A stretch of DNA of 64,000 nucleotides from Pseudonocardia sp. C8 (GTDB lineage Bacteria > Actinomycetota > Actinomycetes > Mycobacteriales > Pseudonocardiaceae), in NCBI RefSeq assembly GCF_014267175.1, contig NZ_JACMTR010000002.1, positions 3,249,501 to 3,313,500 on the forward strand, given 5' to 3'. Position numbers and translations under genes: made by a program. Shown in pieces: positions 48,069 through 63,197 of this stretch. The notes under the pieces were generated by a model. That model worked only from the letters and a program-made list of their open reading frames with translations. It made no database searches and was not told the origin of the DNA. How positions within the stretch are numbered: the stretch's first letter is position 1; each line of letters opens with the position of its first letter.

Positions 48069-48853
48069 TTACGGCAGCGGGCCGCCGGCGGCGATCGCGG
48101 AGAGCTTCGCGAACTCGTCGGCGTCGAGGCTGGCCCCGCCGACCAGCGCGCCGTCCACGTCGGACTGCGCGACGATCTCCCCCACGTTCGACGACTTCAC
48201 CGAGCCGCCGTAGAGGATGCGGACCGCCGCGGCGACCTCGTCGCCGTACAGCTCGCGCAGGGTCTCGCGCAGCGCGGCGCAGACCTCCTGCGCGTCCGAG
48301 GCGCCCGCCACCTTGCCGGTACCGATCGCCCAGATCGGCTCGTAGGCGAGCACGAGCGTCGCGGCCTGCTCCGCGGACACGTTCGCGCAGGCGGCGCGGA
48401 GCTGGTCGGTGCAGTGCTGCACGTGGGTGCCGGCCTCGCGGACGTCCAGGCCCTCGCCGACGCACAGGATCGGGGTGATCCCGTGCGTGAGCGCGGCGAG
48501 CACCTTCGCGTTGACCTGCGCGTCGTCCTCGGCGTGGATCTCCCGGCGCTCCGAGTGCCCGACGACGACGTAGCGGCAGCCCAGCTTCGCCAGCATCGGC
48601 CCCGACACGTCACCGGTGTAGGCGCCGGAGTCGTGCGGGGACAGGTCCTGCGCCCCGTGCACGATCCGGAGCTTGTCGCCGTCGATCAGCGTCTGGACGC
48701 TGCGGATGTCCGTGAACGGCGGCAGGACGGCCACCTCGACCTTGTCGAGGTAGCGCTCCGGCAGGGCGAAGGCGAGCTTCTGCACCAGCGCGATGGCCTC
48801 GAGGTGGTTGAGGTTCATCTTCCAGTTGCCGGCGATCAGGGAGAGCCTGCTGC

Positions 48854-48857
<4 letters not shown>
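48069..48857 (-). CDS. tpiA: Triosephosphate isomerase
   Basis: This 262-aa TIM barrel interconverts glyceraldehyde-3-phosphate and dihydroxyacetone phosphate. The active-site asparagine and lysine are in AGNWKMN (K13), the histidine in VVVGHSERR and the glutamate in [22 protein letters not shown] is the phosphate loop. ATG at 48857 overlaps the pgk stop (ATGA). Its product also links to the dihydroxyacetone phosphate made by DhaKL. Confidence 0.97.
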
Positions 48858-51231
<2,374 letters not shown>

Positions 51232-51344
51232 TCGGCGCGTGCCGGGCTCCGGATCCCGCGTGTCCCGTGACCTGCGCCGCGCCCGGCACCCGGACCCGCT
51301 CGGGCGGTGCCGGACGGGGCCGGATGTCCGGATCGGCTCCGGAA

Positions 51345-52166
51345 TCAGCGGATGCGCAGCAGCTTCCGCCAGCCCGGACGGGTGTCGGGGACCTCGGCGG
51401 CCGCGCGCTCGTCGTCGGAGAAACCGTCGACCGGCTCGTACGGCCGGGTCGTGCGGGCCCGGGACACGAACGCCGACGCGGCGGCCAGCGCGGCCGTGAC
51501 GCCCTCGGCGCCCGGTCCCGCGGTGATCGTCGCCGTGGCCGGGACGCCGAACCGGGCCGCCGCGGCGGGCGCGCCGGGACGGTCCGCGACCGCGACGGCG
51601 GCGGTGCCCTGCGGATCGTCACCGGCCCCCTCGGCCTGCTCGGCCCCGGCCGGCGCGCCCCCCGCGGCCGCAGTGGCCCGGCGGCCGGCCGGGACGCCGT
51701 CGGTGAGCACGTCCACCAGCACGAACTCCCAGGCGTAGGTGGAGTGCTGGTGCGCGATGCGCTCGCGGGCGGCCGCGGTGTCCCCGACCCCGGCCTCCCC
51801 GACGAGCAGCACGACGACGCGGTCGGGCCGGTCGGCCTCGGCGCGGGCGGCGAGCTCGTCACCGACGGCGTCGAGCAGGCGGGCGGCCCCGGTGGGCAGG
51901 TCGGGGCCGTCGAGGGCGCGCAGCTTCGCGGGAAGCGCCGCAGCTGCCTCGGCGCCCGGCACCGGCACGGCCGGCGGGTGCGTGCCGTCGGGCAGCGAGC
52001 GGGTCAGGTCGTCACCGGTGGAGACCACGACCTGCAGGTCCCCCGGCTCGGCGGCCTGCGCGTCGAGCAACGTCGCGAGGCCCGACCGCAGGGTGGGGAG
52101 CAGCGGTCGCAGCGGGCTGGATCGATCGAGATGAACGGCGAGGAGCGTGGAGGCCGGGTTGGTCAC
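51345..52166 (-). CDS. Hypothetical protein, von Willebrand A-like
   Basis: A 273-aa protein that I do not recognise as a named gene. Its alternating strands and helices with [29 protein letters not shown] and [12 protein letters not shown] suggest a Rossmann/vWA-like fold. A metal-site DxSxS motif is not evident. The middle (residues about 165-195) is alanine/glycine-rich. The ending [20 protein letters not shown] followed by a basic tail recalls actinobacterial vWA proteins. The GTG start is 122 bases downstream of whiA on the same strand. Confidence 0.6.
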   Translation of the reverse strand: MTNPASTLLAVHLDRSSPLRPLLPTLRSGLATLLDAQAAEPGDLQVVVSTGDDLTRSLPDGTHPPAVPVPGAEAAAALPAKLRALDGPDLPTGAARLLDAVGDELAARAEADRPDRVVVLLVGEAGVGDTAAARERIAHQHSTYAWEFVLVDVLTDGVPAGRRATAAAGGAPAGAEQAEGAGDDPQGTAAVAVADRPGAPAAAARFGVPATATITAGPGAEGVTAALAAASAFVSRARTTRPYEPVDGFSDDERAAAEVPDTRPGWRKLLRIR

Positions 52167-52274
52167 GGCGGCATCATGCCAGTGGCCCGCGGCGACCCGC
52201 GGGGCACCCGGCCCCGGCGGCCCCGGGCCGGCTCTGTGCCGACCCCGGGCCCGCTCTGTGGGAACCCGGAGCCG

Positions 52275-52293
52275 GCTGAGCGGCCGGCTCAGC
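52275..52293 (-). terminator. Hairpin at the whiA stop, arms GCTGAGC / GCTCAGC
   Basis: A seven-base perfect stem with a five-base loop overlaps the whiA stop codon and could end the uvrC-rapZ-yvcK-whiA transcript. It is short, so the call is tentative. Confidence 0.4.
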
Positions 52294-53281
52294 GCCCCTC
52301 GTGCTCCTCCAGCATCTCCGCGGTCACCGCCGATTCGGTGTCCGGGATGCCCAGCTCGGCGGCCTTCTTGTCGGCCGTCTGGAGCAGCCGCCGGATGCGG
52401 CCGGCGACGGCGTCCTTCGTCATGGGCGGGTCGGCGAGCTGCCCCAGCTCCTCCAGGGACGCCTGGGTGTGCTCGGCCCGCAGCCGGCCGGCCGCCCGCA
52501 GGTGCTCCGGCACGTCGTCACCGAGGATCTCCAGCGCGCGGGTCACCCGGGCCGCGGCGGCCACGGCGGCCCGCGCGGAGCGGCGCAGGTTGGCGTCGTC
52601 GAAGTTCGCGAGCCGGTTGGCGGTGGCCCGGACCTCGCGGCGCATCCGCCGCTCCTCCCAGGACAGCACGCTCTCGTGCGCCCCCATCCGGGTCAGCAGC
52701 GCGCCGATCGCGTCGCCGTCGCGCACCACGACCCGGTCCGCGCCGCGCACCTCGCGGGCCTTGGCGGCCACCCCGAGCCGGCGGGCCGCGCCGACGAGCG
52801 CGAGCGCCGCCTCCGGGCCGGGGCAGGTGACCTCCAGCGCCGAGCTGCGGCCGGGCTCGGTCAGCGAGCCGTGCGCCAGGAACGCGCCCCGCCAGGCCGC
52901 CTCGGCGTCGGACAGGTCCCCGGAGACGACGGGCGGCGGCAGGCCACGGACCGGCCGTCCGCGGTTGTCGAGCAGGCCGGTCTGGCGGGCCAGGCCCTCG
53001 CCGTCCCGGATCACCCGGATCACGTACCGCGCGCTGCGCCGCAGCCCGCCCGCCGTGATGACGTGCGCGTCTGCGGTGTGCCCGTAGAGCTCGTGGATCT
53101 CGCGGCGGAGCCGGCGGGCCACCGACCCGGTGTCCACCTCGGCCTCGATGACGACGCGCCCGCCCACGATGTGCAGCCCGCCGGCGAAGCGCAGGAGCGA
53201 CGCGACCTCGGCCCGGCGCGACGACTGCTTGGTGACGGTGAGCCGGCTCAGCTCGTCCTTCACCGTGCCGGTCATGGCCAT
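52289..53281 (-). CDS. whiA: WhiA, sporulation/division transcription regulator
   Basis: This 330-aa protein combines a LAGLIDADG-like N-terminal fold (residues about 15-210) with a C-terminal helix-turn-helix (about 235-330, with [30 protein letters not shown] and [13 protein letters not shown]). WhiA activates cell-division and sporulation genes with WhiB in Streptomyces. ATG at 53281 has AAGGAG six bases upstream and overlaps yvcK by ten bases; ATG 53275 is an alternative with ATGA coupling. It ends the uvrC-rapZ-yvcK-whiA cluster, which is conserved across Gram-positive bacteria. Confidence 0.95.
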   Translation of the reverse strand: MAMTGTVKDELSRLTVTKQSSRRAEVASLLRFAGGLHIVGGRVVIEAEVDTGSVARRLRREIHELYGHTADAHVITAGGLRRSARYVIRVIRDGEGLARQTGLLDNRGRPVRGLPPPVVSGDLSDAEAAWRGAFLAHGSLTEPGRSSALEVTCPGPEAALALVGAARRLGVAAKAREVRGADRVVVRDGDAIGALLTRMGAHESVLSWEERRMRREVRATANRLANFDDANLRRSARAAVAAAARVTRALEILGDDVPEHLRAAGRLRAEHTQASLEELGQLADPPMTKDAVAGRIRRLLQTADKKAAELGIPDTESAVTAEMLEEHEGR

Positions 53282-54315
53282 TGCGGGCTCCTTCCGCGCT
53301 GCGGGCCGTGGTCGTCCGTCCCGTCGTCCCCGGTGCCCGCGAGCGCGCGCGGGCGCACGGTGTCGAACACCTCGAGCAGGGCGCCGGCCAGGGCGTCCGG
53401 GTCGTGCCGCGGGGTCACCGCGCCGACGTCGGCGACGTCGGACAGCCACACCCGCCCGCCGGGGACCAGCAGGTCGGCCGCGGCCGCGTGCAACCGGTCC
53501 GGCAGGCCGACCGAGCCGATGTCAGCCAGGACGGCGTGCGCCCGCAGGGAGGGCGCGTGGCCCGACAGTACTTCAAGGTGCTGCTCGGGCGAGAAGCCGG
53601 CGGTCTCCCCCGGCTCCGGGGCGAGGTTGAGCAGCACCACCCGGGCGGCAGGCGTCGCCAGCAGGGCGTCCCGCAGGCCCGGCACGAGCAGGTGCGGGAG
53701 CACGCTGGTGAACCACGACCCCGGCCCGAGCAGCACGACGTCGGCGTCCAGCACCGCCCGCACGGCCTCGTCGCAGGCCGGCGGGTTCTCGGGGCGCAGC
53801 CACACCCGGCGCACCCGGCCGGGGGTCGAGGCGACCGCCACCTGACCCCGGATGCGGTGCGGGTGCTCCCGGCCGTCCAGGTTCACCTCGGCCTCGATGT
53901 CCAGCGGCACCCGGGCCATCGGCAGCACCCGCCCGGCGCAGCCGAGCAGCCCGCCGACGGTCTCCAGGGCCCGGACCGGGTCGTCGTCGCGTTCCAGCAG
54001 GGCAGCAAGGAGCAGGTTCCCGACGGCGTGCCCGGCGAGCGCCCCGGTGCCACCGAAGCGGTGCTGGACCAGGCCGGACCAGAACCGGCCGCCGTCGTCG
54101 TCGGCGGCCAGCGCGGCGAGCGCCATCCGCAGGTCCCCGGGCGGCAGCAGGCCGAGCTCGCGGCGCAGCCGGCCGGACGAGCCGCCGTCATCGGCGACCG
54201 TCACCACGGCGGTGATCCCGGCGACGGCCGGGCAGCGGCGCAGCGCCGTGAGGGTCGTGTGCAGCCCGTGCCCGCCCCCCAGCGCGACGACACGGAGCCC
54301 TTCGCGCTCGGTCAC
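53272..54315 (-). CDS. yvcK: YvcK/CofD-like gluconeogenesis factor
   Basis: This 347-aa protein has the Rossmann-like CofD/YvcK fold. [19 protein letters not shown] is the N-terminal nucleotide-sugar binding region, and [18 protein letters not shown] is the family signature. Further landmarks are [20 protein letters not shown] and [16 protein letters not shown]. YvcK binds UDP-sugars and supports carbon-source adaptation and cell shape in Bacillus and mycobacteria (CuvA). Start and stop overlap rapZ and whiA respectively. Confidence 0.94.
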   Translation of the reverse strand: MTEREGLRVVALGGGHGLHTTLTALRRCPAVAGITAVVTVADDGGSSGRLRRELGLLPPGDLRMALAALAADDDGGRFWSGLVQHRFGGTGALAGHAVGNLLLAALLERDDDPVRALETVGGLLGCAGRVLPMARVPLDIEAEVNLDGREHPHRIRGQVAVASTPGRVRRVWLRPENPPACDEAVRAVLDADVVLLGPGSWFTSVLPHLLVPGLRDALLATPAARVVLLNLAPEPGETAGFSPEQHLEVLSGHAPSLRAHAVLADIGSVGLPDRLHAAAADLLVPGGRVWLSDVADVGAVTPRHDPDALAGALLEVFDTVRPRALAGTGDDGTDDHGPQRGRSPQWP

Positions 54316-55211
54316 TCGCGCCCCATGTCCCGGTGCTCGACGTTGACCTGGATGCCCTCGCGCGCGGCCAGCCGGCGGCCGATCTCCTCGGAGATCGCGA
54401 CCGAACGGTGCTTGCCGCCGGTGCAGCCGACGGCGACGGTGAGGTAGCGCTTCCCCTCCCGCCGGTAGCCGGCACCGACGAGGTCCAGCAGCTCCAGGTA
54501 GCGGTCGACGAACTCCTCCGCGCCCTCCTGGGAGAGCACGTAGTCGCTGACCTCGGAGTCGAGGCCGGTGTGCTCGCGCAGCTCCGGGATCCAGTGCGGG
54601 TTCGGCAGGAACCGCACGTCGACGACGAGGTCGGAGTCCAGCGGCAGGCCGTACTTGTAGCCGAACGACAGCACGGTGACCCGGGTCGCGGCGTGCCCGT
54701 GCTCGCCGGCGAACGACGCCTCGATCCGGGCCCGCAGGTCGTGCACGGACAGATTCGAGGTGTCGACGACGAGGTCGGCGTCCGAGCGCAGCGGGCGCAG
54801 CACCTCCCGCTCGGCGTTGAGGCCGTCGGTGATCCGCCCGGCGCCCTGCAGCGGGTGCGAGCGCCGGTTCTGCTCGAACCGGCGCACCAGCACCTCGTCC
54901 GAGGCCTCCAGGAACAGCAGCTTCGGCCGGTAGCCGCGCCCGTCGAGGTCCTTGATGACCGCGCCGAGGTCGTCGGTGAACGCCCGCGACCGGACGTCCA
55001 TGACGACGGCGATCCGGGTCACCTCCCCCCGGGCCCGCGAGCCGAGCTCGACCATGGTCGCGATCAGCTCCGGTGGCAGGTTGTCGACGACGAACCAGCC
55101 GAGGTCCTCCAGGACCTTCGCCGCCGTGCTCCGGCCGGCCCCGGACAGGCCGCTGACGACCGCGACCTCGATCCCCGGGCCGCCGCCCTGTTCCTCGTTC
55201 TCCCCCGTCAT
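54312..55211 (-). CDS. rapZ: RapZ/YvcJ nucleotide-binding protein
   Basis: This 299-aa P-loop protein has GLSGAGRST as Walker A, with arginine where many relatives have lysine; M. tuberculosis Rv1421 shows the same change. [10 protein letters not shown] and the C-terminal block [20 protein letters not shown], then [17 protein letters not shown], are diagnostic. In E. coli RapZ controls amino-sugar metabolism through small RNAs; in actinobacteria the role is unclear, but it is always linked to yvcK and whiA. ATG at 55211 overlaps the uvrC stop. Confidence 0.94.
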   Translation of the reverse strand: MTGENEEQGGGPGIEVAVVSGLSGAGRSTAAKVLEDLGWFVVDNLPPELIATMVELGSRARGEVTRIAVVMDVRSRAFTDDLGAVIKDLDGRGYRPKLLFLEASDEVLVRRFEQNRRSHPLQGAGRITDGLNAEREVLRPLRSDADLVVDTSNLSVHDLRARIEASFAGEHGHAATRVTVLSFGYKYGLPLDSDLVVDVRFLPNPHWIPELREHTGLDSEVSDYVLSQEGAEEFVDRYLELLDLVGAGYRREGKRYLTVAVGCTGGKHRSVAISEEIGRRLAAREGIQVNVEHRDMGRE

Positions 55212-57199
55212 CGCGGTCCCCCGTCGCTCGATGATCCGGTGCCGCCGTGCAGCGCGGCGACCACCGTCTCGGCGGTGCGCCGCCCGAACCCGGGCAGCCC
55301 GGCGATCTCGTCCACCCCGGCGGCGCGCAGCTTGCGCACCGAACCGAAGTGTTTCAGCAGCGCCTGCTTGCGTGCCGGGCCGAGTCCCGGCACCCCGTCC
55401 AGCGCCGACGCCGTCATGCCCCGGGAGCGGCGCTGGCGGTGGTAGGTGACGGCGAACCGGTGCGCCTCGTCGCGGACCCGCTGGAGCAGGTACAGGCCCT
55501 CGCTGGTCCGGGACAGGATGACCGGGTCGTCGTCGTCCGGGAGCCAGACCTCCTCCAGCCGCTTCGCGAGGCCGCACACGGCGACGTCGGTGACGCCCAG
55601 CTCGGCGAGCTCGGCGGCGGCCGCGTCGACCTGCGGCTTCGCCCCGTCGACGACGAGCAGGTTCGGCGGGTAGGCGAACTTCTTCGGGCGCCCCGTCTCG
55701 GGGTCGATCCCGGTGCGGACGGTGTCGCCCGCGCCGATCTCGCCGGACCCGGTGACCGGCGGCGGCTCGTCGGCGGTCTCGGCCAGGTAGCGCCGGAACC
55801 GGCGGCGTACCACCTCGGCGATCGAGGCGACGTCACCCGAACCCGCCGCGTCCTTGATCTCGAAGCGGCGGTAGTCGGACTTGCGGGGCAGCCCGTCCTC
55901 GAACACCACCAGCGAGGCGACCACGTCGGTGCCCTGCACGTGGCTGACGTCGATGCACTCGATCCGCAGCGGCGCCTGGTCGAGCTCGAGGTGCTCCTGG
56001 ATCTCCTGCAGCGCCGCCGACCGCGCGGTGAGGTCCCCGGCCCGGCGCAGCTTGTGCTGGGCGAAGGCCTCCCCGGCGTTCCGCGCGACGGTCTCGGCCA
56101 GCGCCTTCTTGTCGCCGCGCTGCGGGACCCGCAGCTGGACCCGCGACCCGCGCAGCCCGCTCAACCAGCGTTCGAGATCGCCCGAGTCCTCCGGCAGGAC
56201 CGGGACCAGGATCTCCTTCGGCACCGGCTGGGTGGCGTCGTCGGCGGCCCCGGCCAGCGCGTGCTGCTCGCCGTAGAACTGGGACACGAAGCGCTCGACG
56301 AGCTGCGCGGTGTCGGTCGGCTCCACCTTGTCGACCACCCAGCCGCGCTGGCCGCGGACCCGACCGCCACGGACGTGGAACACCTGGACGGCGGCCTCCA
56401 GCTCGTCCTCGGCGAACGCGACGAGATCGGCGTCGGTGCCGTCGCCCAGCACGACCGCCTGCTTCTCCAGGGCGCGGCGCAGCGCCCCGAGGTCGTCGCG
56501 CAGCCGGGCGGCCCGCTCGAACTCCAGGTTCTCCGAGGCCCGTGCCATCTCCCGTTCGAGGTGGCGGACCATCCGGTCGGTGCGGCCGGAGAGGAACTCG
56601 GAGAAGCTCTCGACGATCTCGCGGTGCTCGTCGGCGCTCACCGATCCGACGCACGGCGCGGAGCACTTGTCGATGTAGCCGAGCAGGCACGGCCTGCCGA
56701 TCTGGCGGTGCCGCTTGAACACCCCGGCCGAGCAGGTCCGGGCCGGGAACACCCGCAGCAGCAGGTCGAGCGTCTCCCGGATGGCCCACGCGTGCGCGTA
56801 CGGGCCGAAGTAGCGCACGCCCTTGCGGCGCGGGCCCCGGTAGACGTGCAGCCGCGGGTACTCCTCGTGCATCGTCACCGCGAGCACGGGATAGGTCTTG
56901 TCGTCGCGGTAGCGGACGTTGAACCGCGGGTCGTACTCCTTGATCCAGTTGTACTCGAGCTGGAGGGCCTCGACCTCGGTCCCGACGACCGTCCACTCGA
57001 CCTTCGACGCGGTCGTCACCATCTGGCGGGTGCGCGGGTGCAGCCCGGCCAGGTCCGCGAAGTAGGAGTTGAGCCGCTGCCGCAGGTTCTTGGCCTTGCC
57101 GACGTAGATCACCCGTCCGCGCGGGTCGGAGAACCGGTAGACCCCGGGCGACTCCGGGATCGTCCCGGTCGCCGGACGGTAGGTGCTCGGGTCGGCCAT
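55208..57199 (-). CDS. uvrC: Excinuclease ABC subunit C (UvrC)
   Basis: This 663-aa nuclease makes both incisions in nucleotide excision repair. Its GIY-YIG domain (residues about 15-95) shows [21 protein letters not shown] cysteine-rich segment ([12 protein letters not shown] and [15 protein letters not shown]) may bind an Fe-S cluster or zinc. The UVR motif lies near 210-245 and the RNase H-like endonuclease domain at about 400-560 ([20 protein letters not shown]). Tandem helix-hairpin-helix motifs close the protein ([20 protein letters not shown]). ATG at 57199 fits the conserved N-terminus. It diverges from a DUF2786 gene. Confidence 0.96.
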   Translation of the reverse strand: MADPSTYRPATGTIPESPGVYRFSDPRGRVIYVGKAKNLRQRLNSYFADLAGLHPRTRQMVTTASKVEWTVVGTEVEALQLEYNWIKEYDPRFNVRYRDDKTYPVLAVTMHEEYPRLHVYRGPRRKGVRYFGPYAHAWAIRETLDLLLRVFPARTCSAGVFKRHRQIGRPCLLGYIDKCSAPCVGSVSADEHREIVESFSEFLSGRTDRMVRHLEREMARASENLEFERAARLRDDLGALRRALEKQAVVLGDGTDADLVAFAEDELEAAVQVFHVRGGRVRGQRGWVVDKVEPTDTAQLVERFVSQFYGEQHALAGAADDATQPVPKEILVPVLPEDSGDLERWLSGLRGSRVQLRVPQRGDKKALAETVARNAGEAFAQHKLRRAGDLTARSAALQEIQEHLELDQAPLRIECIDVSHVQGTDVVASLVVFEDGLPRKSDYRRFEIKDAAGSGDVASIAEVVRRRFRRYLAETADEPPPVTGSGEIGAGDTVRTGIDPETGRPKKFAYPPNLLVVDGAKPQVDAAAAELAELGVTDVAVCGLAKRLEEVWLPDDDDPVILSRTSEGLYLLQRVRDEAHRFAVTYHRQRRSRGMTASALDGVPGLGPARKQALLKHFGSVRKLRAAGVDEIAGLPGFGRRTAETVVAALHGGTGSSSDGGPR

Positions 57200-57367
57200 G
57201 GTGCGCTCCAGAGTAGTTCCGGCCACCGACACGCCGGGCCCGGCCCCGGCCCCCGCGCGCGGCGGATCCGGGGTGTAGGGACGGGCCGGGCGGGCGCCGG
57301 CGCGAAACCGTCGGTGCCGTCGGGTACAACGTTCCTCGAACACAGGTTCGACCCGTCCGGCTCGGCT

Positions 57368-57429
57368 GAGCGAAGCTTGCGGAGCGAACATCGGCCCTGA
57401 GCGAAGCTTGCGGAGCGAACATCGGCCCC
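57368..57429 (+). repeat. 31-bp dispersed element, exact tandem pair upstream of the DUF2786 gene
   Basis: Two adjacent 31-bp copies (57368-57398 and 57399-57429) are identical or nearly so. Each contains GAGCGAAGCTTGCGGAGCG followed by AACATCGG. They lie in the divergent gap between uvrC and the DUF2786 gene, ending 11 bases before its ATG, and match the single copies at 29154 and 49477. Confidence 0.85.
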
Positions 57430-57440
57430 GAGGAGGCCCC

Positions 57441-58223
57441 ATGAGCACCACGCACGACGTCCGGTTCGGCACCGCCGCGGGCGAGGAGGCGATCCCCGAG
57501 GCGCGCCTCGACCGGATCCGCAAGCTGCTGGCCAAGGCCGAGCGGGCCGGCACGCCGGACGAGGCCGAGATCTACACCGACAAGGCCGTCGAGCTGATGG
57601 CCCGGCACGGGGTCGACGAGGCGCTGCTCGCCGCCACCGGGCCCCCGCAGGCGGATCCGATCGGCCGGGTGACCATCGCCGTCGACGATCCGTACAGCGG
57701 CGCGAAGGCCCGGCTGCTGGGCTGGATCGCGTCGGCACTGCGCTGCCGGTGGGTGATGCACGACAACCGGGGCGGCAAGGTCTCCGCGGTGACCGTGCTC
57801 GGGTTCGCCTCGGACCGCGAGCGCACGGAGCTGCTGTACACCTCGCTGCTGCTGCAGACGACGGCGCAGCTGGCCGCGGTCCGGCCACCGGACCCCCGGG
57901 AGTCGGTGGCCGCCTACCGGCGGTCCTGGCTCTACGGCTTCGCCGCCCGGGTCCACCAGCGGCTGCTCGCGGCGGAGCGGGAGGCCGTCTCCGAGGTCGC
58001 GGCCACCCGCGAACCGGGCGCGACCTCGGTGGAGCTCGTGCTCGCCGACCGCGGCAGCGAGGTCGACCGGGCCTACGAGGAGGAGTTCGGCGAGCTGCGC
58101 CGGGCCCGCCGCCCCCAGGTCTCCGGGTCGGGCTACCGGCACGGCGCGGCCGCGGCCGACCGGGTGGATCTCGGCGGGTCCCGCCTGGCCGGGCGGGGCC
58201 GTACCCCCGCGCTGGACCGGTGA
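57441..58223 (+). CDS. DUF2786 domain protein
   Basis: This 260-aa protein begins with the DUF2786 block: [20 protein letters not shown] then [21 protein letters not shown] (residues about 22-60). The rest is a mixed fold with [20 protein letters not shown] and [20 protein letters not shown], probably a degenerate metalloprotease-like or SprT-associated domain, though no HExxH motif is present. Function unknown. GAGGAGG precedes ATG 57441 and lies directly after two copies of the 31-bp element, so that element forms its 5' leader. Confidence 0.82.
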   Translation: MSTTHDVRFGTAAGEEAIPEARLDRIRKLLAKAERAGTPDEAEIYTDKAVELMARHGVDEALLAATGPPQADPIGRVTIAVDDPYSGAKARLLGWIASALRCRWVMHDNRGGKVSAVTVLGFASDRERTELLYTSLLLQTTAQLAAVRPPDPRESVAAYRRSWLYGFAARVHQRLLAAEREAVSEVAATREPGATSVELVLADRGSEVDRAYEEEFGELRRARRPQVSGSGYRHGAAAADRVDLGGSRLAGRGRTPALDR

Positions 58224-58244
58224 GCGATGCGGGAGCGGGGCCGG

Positions 58245-60691
<2,447 letters not shown>

Positions 60692-60695
<4 letters not shown>

Positions 60696-61324
60696 CGGGC
60701 GGCCCCTTCCTGTCCGGACCCGGGGCCCTGCAGGTACCCCGCGGTCATCCGTTCCACGTACTTGGCGATCACGTCGACCTCCAGGTTGACCGGGTCGCCC
60801 GGGGCGCGCGCGCCCAGGGTCGTGTCGGCCAGGGTCGTCGGGATCAGCGCCACACCGAACCCGTCCGGGTACACCGTGGCGACGGTGAGGGACACGCCGT
60901 CGACGGCGATCGAGCCCTTCTCGACCACGTACCGGGCCAGCTCGGCGGGCAGGGCGAACCGCACCTCGTCGCTGCGGTCGCCCGGGGTGCGGGAGACGAG
61001 GGTGCCGACGCCGTCGACGTGTCCCTGCACGATGTGGCCGTCGAGGCGGCCGCCGGCCGGGACCGCGCGCTCCAGGTTGACCCCCGACCCGGCGCCGACC
61101 GCGCCCAGGGAGGTGCGCTGCAGGGTCTCGGGGACCAGTTCCAGGGTCAGCGTCCCGCCCGGTGCCCCGTCGACGACGGCGGTGAGGCAACAGCCGTTCA
61201 CCGCGACCGACTCGCCGTGGCCGACCTCGGCGGCCAGCGCCGCCCGCACGGTCAGCACGACGACGTCGCCGTCGGCGCGGACGTCGACGACCTCGCCGAC
61301 CTCCTCCACGATGCCGGTGAACAT
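60692..61324 (-). CDS. ribE: Riboflavin synthase alpha chain
   Basis: This 210-aa enzyme has two homologous lumazine-binding halves. [12 protein letters not shown] starts the first, and [14 protein letters not shown] begins the second; the catalytic region [12 protein letters not shown] and its counterpart [12 protein letters not shown] are both present. It dismutates two lumazines into riboflavin. It begins 15 bases after ribD, leaving no space for an FMN riboswitch inside the operon. Confidence 0.96.
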
Positions 61325-61339
61325 CCTCGTTCCCTCCTG

Positions 61340-62398
61340 CTACCCGACCGGCCCGGGGACCGGTCGTGCGTCGATCACCACGTCCGCACCGGCGCGGTGC
61401 ACCTCGTCCACGTCCAACCGGACGATGTCCGCGATCGTTCCCACGCCCGCGTCGCCGAGTGCGTGCGGCCCCGCGCCGAGCAGCGCCGGGGCCAGGTGCA
61501 CCAGCACCCGGTCGACGGCGCCGGCGGCGACGAACGCACCCGCCAGTGTCGGCCCTCCCTCGAGCAGGACGTCGACGACGTCCCGGTGCGTGAGATCGGT
61601 GAGCACCTCGGCCGGGTCACGGGTCGTGAGGTGCACCACCGGGGCGACCCCCTCGGTCCGCAGCCGCGCCCCGGCGGGGACGTCCCGGTGCCCGACGACC
61701 ACCCGCAGCGGCTGGTGGTCGCGCAGGGTCCCGTCCGGGTGGCGGGCCGTCAGGGCGGGGTCGTCGGCCAGGACGGTACCGGTGCCCGCAACGATCGCGT
61801 CCATCCTGCGGCGCAGCTCATGGACCTCGGCCCGGGCGGCGGGCCCGGTGATCCAGCGGCTGGTCCCGTCGGCGGCCGCGACCCGGCCGTCCAGGGTGGT
61901 GGCGACCTTCCAGGTCACGTGCGGGCGCCCGGTGCGCTGGCGGTGCAGCCAGCCGCGCAGCGGGCCGCGGGCCACCTCCGCCGCGAGCGTGCCGAGCGTC
62001 ACCTCGACGCCGGCCGCGCGCAGCCGGTCCAGCCCGCCGGCCGCGACCGGGTTCGGGTCGGCGAGCGCGGTGTGCACCCGGGCGATCCCGGCCTCGAGCA
62101 GCCCGTCGACGCACGGCGCGGTGCGGCCGGTGTGGTTGCACGGTTCCAGGGTGACGACGGCGGTGCCCCCCGCGGCCCGGGCGCCCGCCGCGGCGAGCGC
62201 GGCGCGTTCGGCGTGCGGCCCGCCGGGCGGCGCGGTGGCGCCCACCCCGGCCACGGCGCCGTCCCGGTCGAGGATCACGCACCCGACCGCCGGGTTGGGG
62301 CTGGTCGTGCCGTGCACCCGCTCGGACGCGGCCAGGGCACGGCGCATCGCGTCGACGACCGCGTCCGGCCCGCCCGCCCCGCTCTCCCCCGTGCGCAC
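61340..62398 (-). CDS. ribD: Riboflavin biosynthesis deaminase/reductase RibD
   Basis: This 352-aa bifunctional enzyme has a deaminase domain (residues about 8-135) with zinc ligands in PHAERAAL and [13 protein letters not shown], and a reductase domain (about 145-350) with [17 protein letters not shown] and [23 protein letters not shown] is the conserved start. GTG at 62398 leaves the first helix ([17 protein letters not shown]) intact and lies 13 bases after rpe; a longer frame to 62527 would overlap rpe. Confidence 0.95.
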   Translation of the reverse strand: MRTGESGAGGPDAVVDAMRRALAASERVHGTTSPNPAVGCVILDRDGAVAGVGATAPPGGPHAERAALAAAGARAAGGTAVVTLEPCNHTGRTAPCVDGLLEAGIARVHTALADPNPVAAGGLDRLRAAGVEVTLGTLAAEVARGPLRGWLHRQRTGRPHVTWKVATTLDGRVAAADGTSRWITGPAARAEVHELRRRMDAIVAGTGTVLADDPALTARHPDGTLRDHQPLRVVVGHRDVPAGARLRTEGVAPVVHLTTRDPAEVLTDLTHRDVVDVLLEGGPTLAGAFVAAGAVDRVLVHLAPALLGAGPHALGDAGVGTIADIVRLDVDEVHRAGADVVIDARPVPGPVG

Positions 62399-62411
62399 CG
62401 CGTCCGCCCGG

Positions 62412-63119
62412 TCAGTCGGCCCAGCGCCGGGGGGCGCTGCGGCGCACGCTGTCCCGCAGCGCGGCGACGGCACGGCCGGGGTCGTCGGCGCCGTAGACGG
62501 CCGAGCCCGCGACGAAGCAGTCGACACCGGCCTCGGCGGCCTGCTCGATGGTGTCGGCGTTGATGCCGCCGTCGATCTCGACGATCAGCTTGAGGTGCCC
62601 GGTGTCCACGAGGCGGCGGGCGGCGCGGACCTTGTCCAGCACCTCCGGGATGAAGCTCTGGCCGCCGAAGCCCGGCTCGACGCTCATCACGAGCAGCGTG
62701 TCGTAGTGCTTGAGCACCTCGACGTACGGGTCGAGCGGCGTCTTCGGCTTGATCGACAGGCCGGCGAGCGCGCCCGCGGCGCGCAGGTTCTTCGCGAGCA
62801 TGACCGGGTCACGTGCCGCCTCGACGTGCACCGTGACGTTCGCGGCGCCGGCCTCGGCGTACCCGGGTGCCCAGCGGTCCGGGTCCTCGATCATGAGGTG
62901 GCAGTCGAGCGGGATGTCGGTGGCTGCACGCAGGCTCTGCACGACCGGGAGGCCGAGGGTCAGGTTGGGCACGAAGTGCGCGTCCATGACGTCGACGTGC
63001 AGCCAGTCCGCGCGGGCCCCGCCGTCGGCGCCCTCCCCCGTTGCCGCGACGGCGGCGGCCTCGTCCGCGAGCCGCGCGAAGTCCGCCGACAGGATGCTGG
63101 GCGCGATCATCGGGTGCAC
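62412..63119 (-). CDS. rpe: Ribulose-phosphate 3-epimerase
   Basis: This 235-aa TIM-barrel enzyme interconverts ribulose-5- and xylulose-5-phosphate. [55 protein letters not shown] and [11 protein letters not shown] carry the metal-binding histidines and aspartates. GTG at 63119 or ATG at 63110 is the start. Its place before the rib genes suits supply of ribulose-5-phosphate to RibBA. Confidence 0.96.
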   Translation of the reverse strand: MHPMIAPSILSADFARLADEAAAVAATGEGADGGARADWLHVDVMDAHFVPNLTLGLPVVQSLRAATDIPLDCHLMIEDPDRWAPGYAEAGAANVTVHVEAARDPVMLAKNLRAAGALAGLSIKPKTPLDPYVEVLKHYDTLLVMSVEPGFGGQSFIPEVLDKVRAARRLVDTGHLKLIVEIDGGINADTIEQAAEAGVDCFVAGSAVYGADDPGRAVAALRDSVRRSAPRRWAD

Positions 63120-63156
63120 GACGGCAGGCTATCCCTGCCGGCCGCGGCCGTCGGCA

Positions 63157-63193
63157 CCCCCGTGCGAGGCCCGGGTCACACCCGGCACGGGGG
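63157..63193. terminator. Hairpin between rsmB and rpe, arms CCCCCGTGC / GCACGGGGG
   Basis: A nine-base perfect outer stem (63157-63165 with 63185-63193) encloses a second pairing of CCGGGT with ACCCGG. It stands five bases beyond the rsmB stop on its strand and could limit read-through into rpe. Confidence 0.55.
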
Positions 63194-63197
63194 CACC

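Noticed and set aside
61325..62411. FMN riboswitch in front of the rib genes
   Set aside because: The gaps before ribE and ribD are 15 and 13 bases, too short for the element, and the 78-base gap before rpe shows only a simple hairpin.
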